Of a DNA stretch of 36,099 nucleotides, positions 8,031-17,617 are shown in pieces; positions within the stretch are counted from its first letter, which is position 1, and the number at the start of each line of letters is the position of its first letter. Under the pieces are notes generated by a model that saw nothing but the letters and a program-made list of their open reading frames with translations, made no database searches and was not told where the DNA came from. Where the stretch lies: assembly GCA_964346075.1 (NCBI GenBank), contig CAYFTH010000018.1, forward strand, positions 1-36,099, written 5' to 3'. The position numbers and the translations under genes are program-made. The stretch comes from Brumimicrobium sp964346075 (GTDB lineage: Bacteria > Bacteroidota > Bacteroidia > Flavobacteriales_D > Crocinitomicaceae).

Positions 8031-8345
8031 CTATGCTTCGGTTTGCGGAGTACCGAAATTCATGGGTGGCAGATTCTGCCCTTCGGCCGCAATTTTTCCA
8101 CGCTGTTCTTCATATTTGGAAATATTATCCTGCAGAGCATTTAATAAACGCTTCGCATTTTCGGGAGTCATCACTACGCGTGACCGCACTTTTGCCTTAG
8201 GCATACCAGGCATCATTTGAACGAAATCACACACGAATTCTGATTGCGAATGTGTGATTACGGCGAGATTTGAATAAGTACCATCTGCCACATCTTCGGG
8301 CAGTTCAATGTTGAGTTTGTTTTCTTTTGAATTATCGTTTTCCAT
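8031..8345 (-). CDS. DUF3467 family protein
   Basis: This 104-residue soluble protein has the family core YSNLAVITHSQSEFVCDF (about 24-41), then MPKAKVRSRVVMTPENAKRL (about 48-67), and a helical NALQDNISKYEEQ. The function of DUF3467 proteins is not established. Members commonly sit directly after rpoC in Bacteroidota, as here. The start codon lies only 15 bases past the T-tract of the rpoC terminator, so expression comes either from read-through or from a promoter overlapping the terminator. No signal peptide or membrane segment is present. Confidence 0.85.
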   Translation of the reverse strand: MENDNSKENKLNIELPEDVADGTYSNLAVITHSQSEFVCDFVQMMPGMPKAKVRSRVVMTPENAKRLLNALQDNISKYEEQRGKIAAEGQNLPPMNFGTPQTEA

Positions 8346-8360
8346 ATCACTAAAATTAAT

Positions 8361-8393
8361 AAAAAAAGGCTATCAACTCAAAGCTGATAGCCT
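8361..8393 (-). terminator. Intrinsic terminator after rpoC
   Basis: A 9-bp perfect stem (aggctatca at 8367-8375, tgatagcct at 8385-8393) with a 9-base loop is followed by seven T on the minus strand. It ends the rpoBC transcript and lies immediately before the DUF3467 start. Confidence 0.9.
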
Positions 8394-8419
8394 ATATTTT
8401 GTAACTATTTTAATTTCGA

Positions 8420-11400
8420 TTAGTCTTCATCTGACACAAGTTCGTCATAAGTTTCCTGCGATCCCACGATCATATCGTCAAAAACGCGCGTACCAGTACC
8501 TGCAGGTATCTGATGTCCAACAATCACATTTTCTTTTAATCCGAGCAAGTGATCTTCTTTACCAGATATAGCTGCTTCGTTCAACACTTTTGTCGTTTCC
8601 TGGAACGAAGCCGCAGAAATAAACGATTGTGTTTGAAGCGAAGATCGCGTAATACCTTGCAATAGAGGCTTAGAAGTTGCCGCTACAGCATCACGAGACT
8701 CTACAGTTTGCAAATCTTCTCTACGCAGTTGAGAATTTTCATCACGCAATTTACGAGCAGAAACGATTTGACCCGGTTTCAGATTTTCAGAATCTCCAGG
8801 TTCAACAACCACCTTCTGTCCGAATATACGGTCATTCTCTGTAATGAAATCTGCTTTGTGCACGGCTTGATTTTCAAGGAATTTTGTATCTCCCGCATCG
8901 GAAATCTCAACTTTAAGCATCATTTGACGTACAATCACTTCAAAGTGCTTATCGTTAATTTTCACACCTTGCAAACGATATACTTCCTGTACTTCATTTA
9001 CAAGATATTCTTGAACCGCCGTTGGGCCTTGAATGTTCAAGATATCTTTTGGTGTAATCGCTCCATCTGACAGTGATTGTCCAGCTCGAACAAAATCATT
9101 TTCTTGTACGAGAATATGTTTTGAAAGCGGAACGAGGTATTTCTTTTTCTCACCCGTTTTCGCTTCAATAATCACCTCGCGATTACCACGTTTTATTTTA
9201 CCGTAGCTCGCAATACCATCAATTTCTGAAACAACGGCAGGATTCGATGGGTTACGCGCTTCGAAAAGCTCTGTAATTCGCGGAAGACCACCAGTGATAT
9301 CACCACCTTTACCACCAACTCGCGGTATCTTTACAAGACTTTGACCTTGCTTAATCTGATCCCCTTCTTTTACAGAAACGTGTGCGTTTACAGGAATTGG
9401 ATAAGATTTAAGTATTTCACCTTTTTTATCCTTAATGAGGATAGTTGGGTTTTTCTTCTTATCCCGCGTCTCCGTAATCACCTTTTCAGTAAATCCAGTT
9501 TGCTCATCGACTTCTTCTCGGTAAGTCACTCCTTCAATTACATTCTCAAATTCGAGAGTACCACTGTATTCAGATACAATAACCGCATTGTAAGGATCCC
9601 AGTTACAGATCACATCGCCTTTTTTCACTTTCGTGTTATTTTCAGCGACCATTTCCGCACCGTAAGGAATATTACCTGTCATCGCAGCAAGCCCTGTTTT
9701 TTCATCAATGATTTTTAGCTCTGCAGAACGTCCTACGACGATTTCTTTCTCAGATCCATCTTTCTCCTTACGTGTAATCGTACGCAACTCATCGATTTCA
9801 AGTTGACCTGAAGCTTTCGCTTTCAAGTCGTTTTCATCGGCAATATTAGAAGCTGTACCACCAACGTGGAAGGTTCTTAATGTCAACTGAGTTCCCGGCT
9901 CACCAATAGACTGAGCAGCAACTACACCAACAGAATCTCCTAACTGAGACTCGCGGTTTGTAGCGAGGTTTCTTCCGTAACATTTAGAACAGACACCTCT
10001 TTTGAGTTCACAAGTAAGTACTGAACGAATCTCTACTTCCTCGATATCTGCCTTTTCAATTTTTTCGCCAAGTGCTTCTGTGATTATTTCACCCGACTCA
10101 ACAATAACATTATCGTCATCATCCACGACATCATGCACCGTAGTTCGCCCGACAATTCGGTCGTAAAGTGGTTCAACTACCTCGTCATTTTTCTTTAACG
10201 GAGCCGCAATAATACCGCGGAGTGTTCCACAGTCGTGCTCGTTGACGATTACATCCTGAGCTACATCCACCAAACGACGTGTTAAATAACCCGCATCGGC
10301 AGTTTTCAACGCTGTATCGGCAAGTCCTTTTCGGGCACCGTGTGTTGAAATAAAGTACTCAAGAATCGAAAGCCCTTCCTTAAAGTTAGACAAAATAGGG
10401 TTTTCAATAATCTCTTGCGTTGAAGCTCCAGACTTCTGTGGTTTCGCCATCAAGCCTCTCATACCGGAAAGCTGACGAATTTGTTCTTTCGAACCACGTG
10501 CCCCAGAATCGAACATCATGAAAATCGAGTTGAACCCTTGCTTATCATTCTTGAGCTGTTCCATCAAGGTATGCGTAAGTCTCGAGTTCGTACGCGTCCA
10601 AATATCAATAATCTGATTATAACGCTCGTTGTTCGTAATAAGACCCATGTTGTAGTTTTCCATTACTTCAACAACACTTGTGTTGGCTTTATCAACGAGC
10701 TCCTCTTTTTCTTTAGGAATTATAATATCATCAAGGTTAAAGGACAATCCGCCTCTAAAGGCCATGTCATAACCTACATCTTTAATCTCGTCAAGGAATT
10801 CTGCTGTACGCGAGGTACCTGAAATCTTCAATACTTTGCCGATAATATCACGCAAAGCTTTCTTGGTCAGGATATCATTGATGAAACCAGCTTCTTTGGG
10901 AACCATTTCATTGAAAAGTACACGACCAACCGTTGTTTCAATCATTTGTAACGTTGACTCTCCCTTATCGTTCAGGTCAAACGTTCTGACCTTGATGTGC
11001 GCATGTAAATCAACGCTTCCTTCGTTCAACGCAATGCGCACTTCTTCCGGTGAGTAGAATGTCATTCCCTCACCTTTCATCGTACGAGCTTCATCCGTTT
11101 TACGACCTTTAGTCATATAGTAAAGACCGAGCACCATATCCTGTGAAGGAACAGCAATCGGAGCACCATTTGCTGGGTTTAAAATATTGTGAGAAGACAA
11201 CATCAACAGTTGTGCTTCAAGGATCGCTGCATTTCCTAAAGGTAAGTGTACGGCCATCTGGTCACCGTCAAAATCGGCGTTAAAAGCTGTACAAACAAGA
11301 GGGTGCAGTCGAATCGCTTTACCTTCTATTAATTTCGGCTGAAAAGCTTGAATACCTAATCGGTGTAATGTCGGTGCACGATTCAGTAATATTGGATGTG

Positions 11401-12706
11401 ATTTGATGACATTCTCTAAAATATCCCAAACCACAGGTTCCTTTTTATCAACGATCTTTTTGGCAGATTTCACTGTCTTTACGATACCTCTTTCAATCAA
11501 TTTACGAATGATAAATGGCTTGTAAAGCTCAGCAGCCATATCTTTTGGAATACCACATTCGTGCATTTTCAAATCAGGACCAACAACAATCACTGAACGC
11601 GCTGAGTAATCAACTCGTTTACCAAGCAGGTTTTGACGAAAACGCCCCTGCTTCCCTTTTAATGAATCGGAAAGTGATTTCAATGGACGATTAGATTCAG
11701 TTTTTACTGCGCTTGACTTACGAGAATTATCGAAAAGCGAATCTACAGATTCCTGCAGCATTCGTTTCTCATTACGCAAGATAACTTCAGGTGCTTTAAT
11801 TTCAATTAATCGCTTCAATCGATTATTTCGAATAATCACACGACGATATAAATCGTTCAAATCTGAAGTTGCAAAACGTCCACCATCAAGTGGCACGAGT
11901 GGGCGCAACTCAGGAGGAGTAACCGGAACTACCTTGATAATCATCCATTCCGGACGGTTTTCAATACGATCTTGAGAGTCACGCATAGCCTCGACAACCT
12001 GCAAACGCTTCAATGCTTCATTTTTACGTTGCATAGAAGTCTCCGTATTCGCTTTATGACGCAAATCGTAAGATAGTTGGTGCAGATCAAGTCGTTGTAA
12101 CAAATCGTAAACTGCTTCTGCTCCCATCTTAGCAATAAACTTGTTAGGGTCAGAATCGTCTAAATACTGATTTTCCTTAGGTAACTCATCTAGAATATCC
12201 AAATATTCCTCTTCTGTGAGGAACTCCATATTCTCGAGAGGTTCTCCGTCTGCCTTTTGACCTTCACCACCTTGAATTACGACATATCGCTCGTAATATA
12301 TGATTTGGTCTAATTTTTTAGTCGGTAAACCAAGTAGATATCCGATTTTGTTCGGTAAGGATCTGAAGTACCAGATATGTGCAACAGGAACTACCAACTG
12401 AATGTGTCCCATTCTTTCACGACGTACTTTCTTCTCTGTAACCTCCACGCCACAGCGATCACAAACAATTCCTTTATATCGAATACGCTTGTATTTACCA
12501 CAGTGACATTCATAATCCTTTACAGGACCAAAGATGCGTTCGCAGAACAAACCATCTCTTTCTGGTTTATACGTTCTATAATTTATTGTTTCCGGCTTCA
12601 AAACTTCTCCGCTGGATTGCTCCAAAATTTGTTCCGGAGAAGCTAGAGAAATAGTAATTTTCGAGAAATTACTTGCCGTATCTTTTGTATCTTTTCTATA
12701 AGCCAT
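8420..12706 (-). CDS. rpoC: DNA-directed RNA polymerase subunit beta'
   Basis: This is the largest RNA polymerase subunit, 1428 residues from the chosen ATG. The N-terminal zinc site CHCGKYKRIR...CDRCG uses Cys67, Cys69, Cys82 and Cys85. The catalytic Mg-binding NADFDGD lies at about 476-482. The second zinc site (CGTLRG, later CELKRGVCSKCYG), the switch region AQSIGEPGTQLTLRTFHVGG, and a C-terminal tail matching other Bacteroidota beta' proteins (length about 1430) are present. A TTG three codons upstream is in frame, but the ATG at 12706 gives the usual MAYRKD N-terminus. It lies 33 bases after rpoB and is co-transcribed with it. Confidence 0.98.
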   Translation of the reverse strand: MAYRKDTKDTASNFSKITISLASPEQILEQSSGEVLKPETINYRTYKPERDGLFCERIFGPVKDYECHCGKYKRIRYKGIVCDRCGVEVTEKKVRRERMGHIQLVVPVAHIWYFRSLPNKIGYLLGLPTKKLDQIIYYERYVVIQGGEGQKADGEPLENMEFLTEEEYLDILDELPKENQYLDDSDPNKFIAKMGAEAVYDLLQRLDLHQLSYDLRHKANTETSMQRKNEALKRLQVVEAMRDSQDRIENRPEWMIIKVVPVTPPELRPLVPLDGGRFATSDLNDLYRRVIIRNNRLKRLIEIKAPEVILRNEKRMLQESVDSLFDNSRKSSAVKTESNRPLKSLSDSLKGKQGRFRQNLLGKRVDYSARSVIVVGPDLKMHECGIPKDMAAELYKPFIIRKLIERGIVKTVKSAKKIVDKKEPVVWDILENVIKSHPILLNRAPTLHRLGIQAFQPKLIEGKAIRLHPLVCTAFNADFDGDQMAVHLPLGNAAILEAQLLMLSSHNILNPANGAPIAVPSQDMVLGLYYMTKGRKTDEARTMKGEGMTFYSPEEVRIALNEGSVDLHAHIKVRTFDLNDKGESTLQMIETTVGRVLFNEMVPKEAGFINDILTKKALRDIIGKVLKISGTSRTAEFLDEIKDVGYDMAFRGGLSFNLDDIIIPKEKEELVDKANTSVVEVMENYNMGLITNNERYNQIIDIWTRTNSRLTHTLMEQLKNDKQGFNSIFMMFDSGARGSKEQIRQLSGMRGLMAKPQKSGASTQEIIENPILSNFKEGLSILEYFISTHGARKGLADTALKTADAGYLTRRLVDVAQDVIVNEHDCGTLRGIIAAPLKKNDEVVEPLYDRIVGRTTVHDVVDDDDNVIVESGEIITEALGEKIEKADIEEVEIRSVLTCELKRGVCSKCYGRNLATNRESQLGDSVGVVAAQSIGEPGTQLTLRTFHVGGTASNIADENDLKAKASGQLEIDELRTITRKEKDGSEKEIVVGRSAELKIIDEKTGLAAMTGNIPYGAEMVAENNTKVKKGDVICNWDPYNAVIVSEYSGTLEFENVIEGVTYREEVDEQTGFTEKVITETRDKKKNPTILIKDKKGEILKSYPIPVNAHVSVKEGDQIKQGQSLVKIPRVGGKGGDITGGLPRITELFEARNPSNPAVVSEIDGIASYGKIKRGNREVIIEAKTGEKKKYLVPLSKHILVQENDFVRAGQSLSDGAITPKDILNIQGPTAVQEYLVNEVQEVYRLQGVKINDKHFEVIVRQMMLKVEISDAGDTKFLENQAVHKADFITENDRIFGQKVVVEPGDSENLKPGQIVSARKLRDENSQLRREDLQTVESRDAVAATSKPLLQGITRSSLQTQSFISAASFQETTKVLNEAAISGKEDHLLGLKENVIVGHQIPAGTGTRVFDDMIVGSQETYDELVSDED

Positions 12707-12739
12707 TTTAAACAAGTGTTTTCAAATTCAACATTGACC

Positions 12740-15700
12740 TTAATCCATGGAGATGTTTAGTCCTAAACCGCGCAATTCGTGAAGCAATACATTGAAAGAT
12801 TCTGGAATTCCAGGTTCTGGCAGATTATCTCCCTTCACAATTGATTCATACGCTTTTGCTCTACCGTTTACATCATCAGACTTCACGGTCAATATTTCCT
12901 GAAGAATATTAGCAGCACCGAAGGCCTCAAGTGCCCATACCTCCATTTCACCAAAACGCTGACCACCAAACTGTGCTTTACCACCGAGTGGCTGTTGCGT
13001 TATTAATGAATATGGACCAATTGAACGTGCATGCATCTTATCGTCTACCATGTGCGATAATTTAAGCATGTAAATCACACCCACCGTTGCTGGTTGGTGG
13101 AAGCGTTCACCAGTACCCCCGTCATACAAGAATGTTTTTCCTGAACGTGGAATACCAGCCTCGTCACAATATTGATCAATTTCATCAGGGTGTGCTCCGT
13201 CAAATATAGGTGTAGCAAACTTTTTACCTAATTTCTCACCAGCCCATCCAAGTACAGTTTCATAAATCTGTCCAAGGTTCATTCGTGACGGTACACCAAG
13301 TGGGTTCAACACAATATCGACAGGCGTTCCATCATCGAGGAATGGCATGTCTTCCTGACGTACGATATTCGCAACGATACCCTTGTTACCGTGGCGACCC
13401 GCCATTTTATCCCCTACTTTTAGTTTACGTTTCTTCGCGAGATAAACTTTCGCCAGTTTAACGATACCAGAAGGCAATTCGTCACCAACTGAAATATGGA
13501 ATTTTTTACGTTTATAATTTCCAAGAAGGTCATTTGCCTTAATGTTAAAGTTATGGATCACGCGTTGCACCATCGAATTGATATTATCATCCTTCGTCCA
13601 TTGACTCGGATTCACGATGGAATAATCAATAATGCCAAGACTCTTTTCAGAGAATTTTGATCCTTTTTTAATAATCTCTTCTCGGAAGTTATTCGTAACT
13701 CCTGCTGATTTATGTCCTTCAAGGATTTTTAGTAGCTTATCAATTAAAACCTTCTTCAACTCGCCGAGGTCCTTCTCAAAGTCTGCGTCTAATTGTTCGA
13801 GAATCGGTTTATCTTGTGCTTTGGTCTTGCGATCTTTTACTGCTCTAGAGAACAGTTTCTTATTGATCACAACACCCTTAAGTGAAGGACTCGCCTTCAG
13901 CGAGGCATCTTTCACATCACCAGCCTTATCCCCAAAAATAGCGCGGAGTAATTTCTCTTCCGGAGAAGGATCTGTTTCACCTTTAGGAGTAATCTTACCG
14001 ATGAGTATGTCGCCTTCTTTTATTTCAGCACCTATCCGTATCAATCCATGTTCATCGAGATCTTTCGTCGCATCTTCACTCACGTTTGGAATGTCAGCAG
14101 TAAGCTCTTCCATTCCGCGTTTCGTATCGCGAACCTCTAATGAATATTCGTCAATGTGTACTGAAGTAAATACGTCATCCCGAACAACACGTTCAGAAAT
14201 AACAATCGCATCCTCAAAGTTGTAACCTTTCCAGGGCATAAAGGCGACCTTCATATTTTGACCGAGCGCCAACTCCCCTTTTTGGGTCGCATATCCCTCA
14301 CAGAGGACTTGACCCTTCACCACTTTATCACCTTTCTGAACGATCGGCTTCAAATTCATGGTTGAGCCCTGATTGGTCTTATGAAATTTAGTTAAATTAT
14401 AAGTCTTCGTATTACCATCGAAAGAAACGATCTCATCTTCTTCTGACAAGTTGTAACGAATAATGATCTCATTAGCATCCACATATTCTACTACACCTTC
14501 GCCTTCCGCATTAATAAGTACACGAGAATCTTCCGCAACGAGTTTTTCTATACCCGTTCCTACAATAGGCGAATTTGGCTTAAGCAATGGCAACGCCTGA
14601 CGCTGCATGTTTGATCCCATCAAAGCGCGGTTGGCATCATCGTGTTCCAGGAAAGGAATCGAAGACGCCGCGATAGATGCAATTTGATTGGCTCCGACAT
14701 CCATTAAGTCCAACTCGCTAGGCGCCACTACAGGAAAATCACCTTCCTCGCGTGCCTTTATCAAATCATTTTCGAATTCTCCTTTATCGTTGATTGGCGC
14801 ATTCGCCTGAGCGATCATCTTTGCATCCTCTTCTTCAGCCGACAAATAAACGGGTTCTTCGTCCAGCTTTACTTTACCTTTTTCTACTTTACGATAAGGA
14901 GTTTCAATGAAACCGAGTTTGTTTACCTTAGCAAATACACAAAGCGAAGAAATCAAACCGATGTTTGGACCTTCCGGGGTCTCAATCGTACACAGACGAC
15001 CGTAGTGCGTATAGTGAACATCACGAACCTCGAATCCAGCACGCTCTCTAGACAGACCGCCAGGCCCGAGCGCAGAAAAACGGCGTTTGTGTGTTACCTC
15101 AGAAAGCGGATTCGTTTGATCCATGAACTGCGATAACTGGTTTGTTCCGAAGAACGAATTAATAACGGAAGATAATGTTTTCGCATTTATCAAGTCAATA
15201 GGCGTAAACACCTCGTTATCGCGTACGTTCATACGTTCTCTAATGGTTCTAGCCATTCTGGCCAAACCTACACCAAATTGAGAATATAATTGTTCACCAA
15301 CTGTTCTCACGCGACGATTCGACAAGTGGTCAATATCATCCACCTCAGCTTTTGAGTTAATCAATTCAATGAGGTACTTGATGATTTTAATGATATCACT
15401 TTTCGTTAAAACACGTGATTCCTCGTCATCAGATATTTTTAATTTTTTGTTGATTCTAAAACGACCAACTTCTCCAAGATCATAACGTGTATCCGAGAAG
15501 AATAGTTTTTCAAAAACGTTGCGCGCCGTTTCAAAATCTGGTGGTTCAGCATTTCTTAGTTGACGATATATATGTTCTACAGCTTCCTTTTCGGAATTTG
15601 AAGTATCTTTTTGTAAAGTATTGTAAATAATCGTAAAATCGGCAGTGTTAACGTCCTCCTTGTGGAGAATCACTGTTTTTACACCGGCATCCATGATTTC

Positions 15701-16552
15701 GTCAATGTGCGATTCTTCAAGCACTGTCTCGCGGTCCAGAATGACTTCATTTCTTTCAATAGAAACCACTTCTCCAGTATCCTCATCAACGAAATCTTCT
15801 ATCCACGATTTTAAAACTCTCGCGGCTAGTTTACGTCCTAATATTTTTTTCAGGTTGGTTTTATTGGCTTTCACTTCATCAGCCAAATCGAAAATCTCCA
15901 GGATATCTTTATCACTTTCGTATCCAATAGCTCTGAATAGTGTAGTAACCGGTAATTTTTTCTTTCGGTCAATGTACGCATACATCACATTATTGATGTC
16001 TGTGGCGAATTCCATCCAAGATCCCTTAAATGGAATAATACGAGCAGAATACAACTTGGTACCATTAGCATGTCGCGATTGACCAAAGAATACCCCTGGA
16101 GAACGGTGTAATTGCGAAACAATAACACGTTCTGCACCATTCACAACAAAAGAGCCCTTTTGCGTCATGTATGGTATCGTTCCAAGATAAACATCTTGAA
16201 CAATAGTTTCAAAATCCTCATGTTCAGGATCCGTACAATAAAGTTTTAATTTCGCTTTAAGAGGAACACTATACGTTAGACCGCGTTCAATACACTCTTC
16301 AATCGTGTAGCGAGGCGGATCAACGAAATAATCTAAAAACTCAAGGACAAACTGATTTCGGGTATCTGTAATCGGGAAATTTTCCGAGAACACCTTGAAG
16401 AGTCCTTCTTTTTCTCTGTTCTCTGGAGTCGTTTCTAATTGAAAAAACTCACGAAATGATTTAATTTGAACATCCAAAAAATCAGGATATTCAAATGGAC
16501 TTTTGCTCGATGCAAAGTTAATTCTTGTAGCGATATTATTTGATGTTGCCAA
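12740..16552 (-). CDS. rpoB: DNA-directed RNA polymerase subunit beta
   Basis: This 1270-residue catalytic subunit has the expected features: RSPGVFF in the N-terminal lobe, the rifampicin-pocket segment starting at L473, GRLCTIETPEGPNIGLI, KVAFMPWKGYNFEDAIVISERVV, KMAGRHGNKGIV, and the C-terminal clamp GGKAQFGGQRFGEMEVWALEA. The main rifampicin contacts are the sensitive-type residues (Gln475, Asp478, His488, Arg491, Ser493), with changes only at positions that vary between phyla (Thr480, Val486, Phe492). The target therefore looks rifampicin-sensitive by sequence. It is preceded by two tandem hairpins after rplL that probably attenuate or process the transcript. Confidence 0.98.
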   Translation of the reverse strand: MATSNNIATRINFASSKSPFEYPDFLDVQIKSFREFFQLETTPENREKEGLFKVFSENFPITDTRNQFVLEFLDYFVDPPRYTIEECIERGLTYSVPLKAKLKLYCTDPEHEDFETIVQDVYLGTIPYMTQKGSFVVNGAERVIVSQLHRSPGVFFGQSRHANGTKLYSARIIPFKGSWMEFATDINNVMYAYIDRKKKLPVTTLFRAIGYESDKDILEIFDLADEVKANKTNLKKILGRKLAARVLKSWIEDFVDEDTGEVVSIERNEVILDRETVLEESHIDEIMDAGVKTVILHKEDVNTADFTIIYNTLQKDTSNSEKEAVEHIYRQLRNAEPPDFETARNVFEKLFFSDTRYDLGEVGRFRINKKLKISDDEESRVLTKSDIIKIIKYLIELINSKAEVDDIDHLSNRRVRTVGEQLYSQFGVGLARMARTIRERMNVRDNEVFTPIDLINAKTLSSVINSFFGTNQLSQFMDQTNPLSEVTHKRRFSALGPGGLSRERAGFEVRDVHYTHYGRLCTIETPEGPNIGLISSLCVFAKVNKLGFIETPYRKVEKGKVKLDEEPVYLSAEEEDAKMIAQANAPINDKGEFENDLIKAREEGDFPVVAPSELDLMDVGANQIASIAASSIPFLEHDDANRALMGSNMQRQALPLLKPNSPIVGTGIEKLVAEDSRVLINAEGEGVVEYVDANEIIIRYNLSEEDEIVSFDGNTKTYNLTKFHKTNQGSTMNLKPIVQKGDKVVKGQVLCEGYATQKGELALGQNMKVAFMPWKGYNFEDAIVISERVVRDDVFTSVHIDEYSLEVRDTKRGMEELTADIPNVSEDATKDLDEHGLIRIGAEIKEGDILIGKITPKGETDPSPEEKLLRAIFGDKAGDVKDASLKASPSLKGVVINKKLFSRAVKDRKTKAQDKPILEQLDADFEKDLGELKKVLIDKLLKILEGHKSAGVTNNFREEIIKKGSKFSEKSLGIIDYSIVNPSQWTKDDNINSMVQRVIHNFNIKANDLLGNYKRKKFHISVGDELPSGIVKLAKVYLAKKRKLKVGDKMAGRHGNKGIVANIVRQEDMPFLDDGTPVDIVLNPLGVPSRMNLGQIYETVLGWAGEKLGKKFATPIFDGAHPDEIDQYCDEAGIPRSGKTFLYDGGTGERFHQPATVGVIYMLKLSHMVDDKMHARSIGPYSLITQQPLGGKAQFGGQRFGEMEVWALEAFGAANILQEILTVKSDDVNGRAKAYESIVKGDNLPEPGIPESFNVLLHELRGLGLNISMD

Positions 16553-16582
16553 GACTACTAAATTTTATTAGAAAAAAGAACC

Positions 16583-16601
16583 ATTGCGTTCTAAACGCAA
16601 T
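16583..16601 (-). promoter_or_regulatory. Second hairpin in the rplL-rpoB gap
   Basis: A perfect 8-bp stem (attgcgtt at 16583-16590, aacgcaat at 16594-16601) with a 3-base loop is followed on the minus strand by ggttc and six T. It lies 31 bases before the rpoB start and could be a partial terminator or a processing site. Confidence 0.55.
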
Positions 16602-16606
16602 AAAAC

Positions 16607-16643
16607 AGCACGAGGCATCCCAAAAATTGGGGATGCCCGTGCT
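16607..16643 (-). terminator. Attenuator-like hairpin between rplL and rpoB
   Basis: A long GC-rich stem with one bulged base (agcacg + ggcatccc at 16607-16621, gggatgcc + cgtgct at 16630-16643) follows the rplL stop by 18 bases. On the minus strand it is followed by a weak U-tract (gtttta). Together with the second hairpin it fits an attenuator reducing rpoBC relative to ribosomal proteins. Confidence 0.65.
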
Positions 16644-16661
16644 AAAAAATAAGTTAAAAAC

Positions 16662-17039
16662 TTACTTAACTTCAACTTCTGCGCCTGCTTCTTCAAGCGA
16701 CGATCTAAGGCCTTCAGCCTCGTCTTTTGCTACACCCTCTTTTACTGGAGAAGGAGCATTATCAACGAGCTCTTTTGCTTCTTTCAGTCCAAGACCAGTA
16801 AGTTCTTTTACTAATTTCACAACTGCCAACTTACTACCTCCGGCAGCATTGAGGATTACGTCAAACTCTGTTTGTTCATCAGCACCGTCGCCGTCTCCAG
16901 CTCCGCCGCCACCTGCAACTGCTACAGCAGCAGCTGCGGGTTCAATTCCGTGTTCCTCTTTGAGGATATCAGCTAGTTCGTTTACTTCTTTTACTGTAAG
17001 GTTTACTAGCGTTTCTGCGATTTCTTTTAACTCAGCCAT
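16662..17039 (-). CDS. rplL: 50S ribosomal protein bL12 (L7/L12)
   Basis: This 125-residue stalk protein recruits translation GTPases. The N-terminal dimerisation helices (LKEIAETLVNLTVKEVNELA) are followed by an Ala/Gly-rich flexible hinge (about 34-54) and the C-terminal domain TEFDVILNAAGGSKLAVVKL with GLGLKEAKELVD. The hinge has an unusual glycine-aspartate stretch (GGGGAGDGDGADE), making it more acidic than in enterobacteria. It follows rplJ by 43 bases and precedes the attenuator before rpoB. Confidence 0.97.
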   Translation of the reverse strand: MAELKEIAETLVNLTVKEVNELADILKEEHGIEPAAAAVAVAGGGGAGDGDGADEQTEFDVILNAAGGSKLAVVKLVKELTGLGLKEAKELVDNAPSPVKEGVAKDEAEGLRSSLEEAGAEVEVK

Positions 17040-17082
17040 TTTATTTAATTTAAAAAAGGTTCAATAATAAATTTAATTCTAA

Positions 17083-17604
17083 TTAAGCTCTTTCTGAGAG
17101 CGTTTTTACGATTCCTGCAATTTTATCTCCCTGCCCTTTAAGACCAGACACAACATTTTTAGCTGGACTTTGCAGTAAGGAAACGATATCACCAATAAGT
17201 TCTTCCTTGCTTTTAATTGCCGTTAAGGCATCTAGTTGATCATCGCCTATATAAATTGCGTGATCCACAAAAGCAGCTTTGAGTACTGGCTTTTTATTCT
17301 TTTTGCGGAAATCTTTAATCACTTTAGCAGGTGCATTACCTACTTCAGCATACAAGACAGATGTCGGACCCGACAGTATTTCCTTCATCTCTCCGAGTTC
17401 CTTGTCTTCAACTTTATCCATTGCTTTTGCCAAAAGGGTATTTTTGACTACTTGCACACTGATTCCGTTTTTAAAACATTTTCCTCGAAAATCATTGATT
17501 TTCTCTACTGTCAATTCTGACGTGTCTGCCAGGTAGAAGACTCCAGTTCCCTGTAGTTCAGTTGTCAAGTCTTCAATATACTTCGCTTTTTCTTCTCTAG
17601 TCAT
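17083..17604 (-). CDS. rplJ: 50S ribosomal protein uL10
   Basis: This 173-residue protein forms the base of the L12 stalk. Family features are MTREEKAKYIEDLTTEL, VEKINDFRGKC, VVKNTLLAKAMDK, and the C-terminal helix ending in KTLSERA that binds L12 dimers. An ATG eight codons upstream is in frame, but it would overlap the end of rplA and is not conserved in the family. The start at 17604 leaves 13 bases after rplA and gives the standard N-terminus. L10 often autoregulates through the mRNA leader; the short gap here leaves no room for a separate leader. Confidence 0.96.
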   Translation of the reverse strand: MTREEKAKYIEDLTTELQGTGVFYLADTSELTVEKINDFRGKCFKNGISVQVVKNTLLAKAMDKVEDKELGEMKEILSGPTSVLYAEVGNAPAKVIKDFRKKNKKPVLKAAFVDHAIYIGDDQLDALTAIKSKEELIGDIVSLLQSPAKNVVSGLKGQGDKIAGIVKTLSERA

Positions 17605-17617
17605 AATTTCAACAATT

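Noticed and set aside
12707..12715. TTG start three codons upstream for rpoC
   Set aside because: An ATG at 12706 gives the standard N-terminus.
13632..14225. Plus-strand open frame of 197 codons
   Set aside because: Antisense to the well-conserved rpoB; Ser/Leu-rich composition typical of a shadow frame.
16540..17067. Plus-strand open frame of 175 codons
   Set aside because: Antisense to rplL; its Ser/Ala/Pro-rich sequence is the mirror of the L12 hinge.
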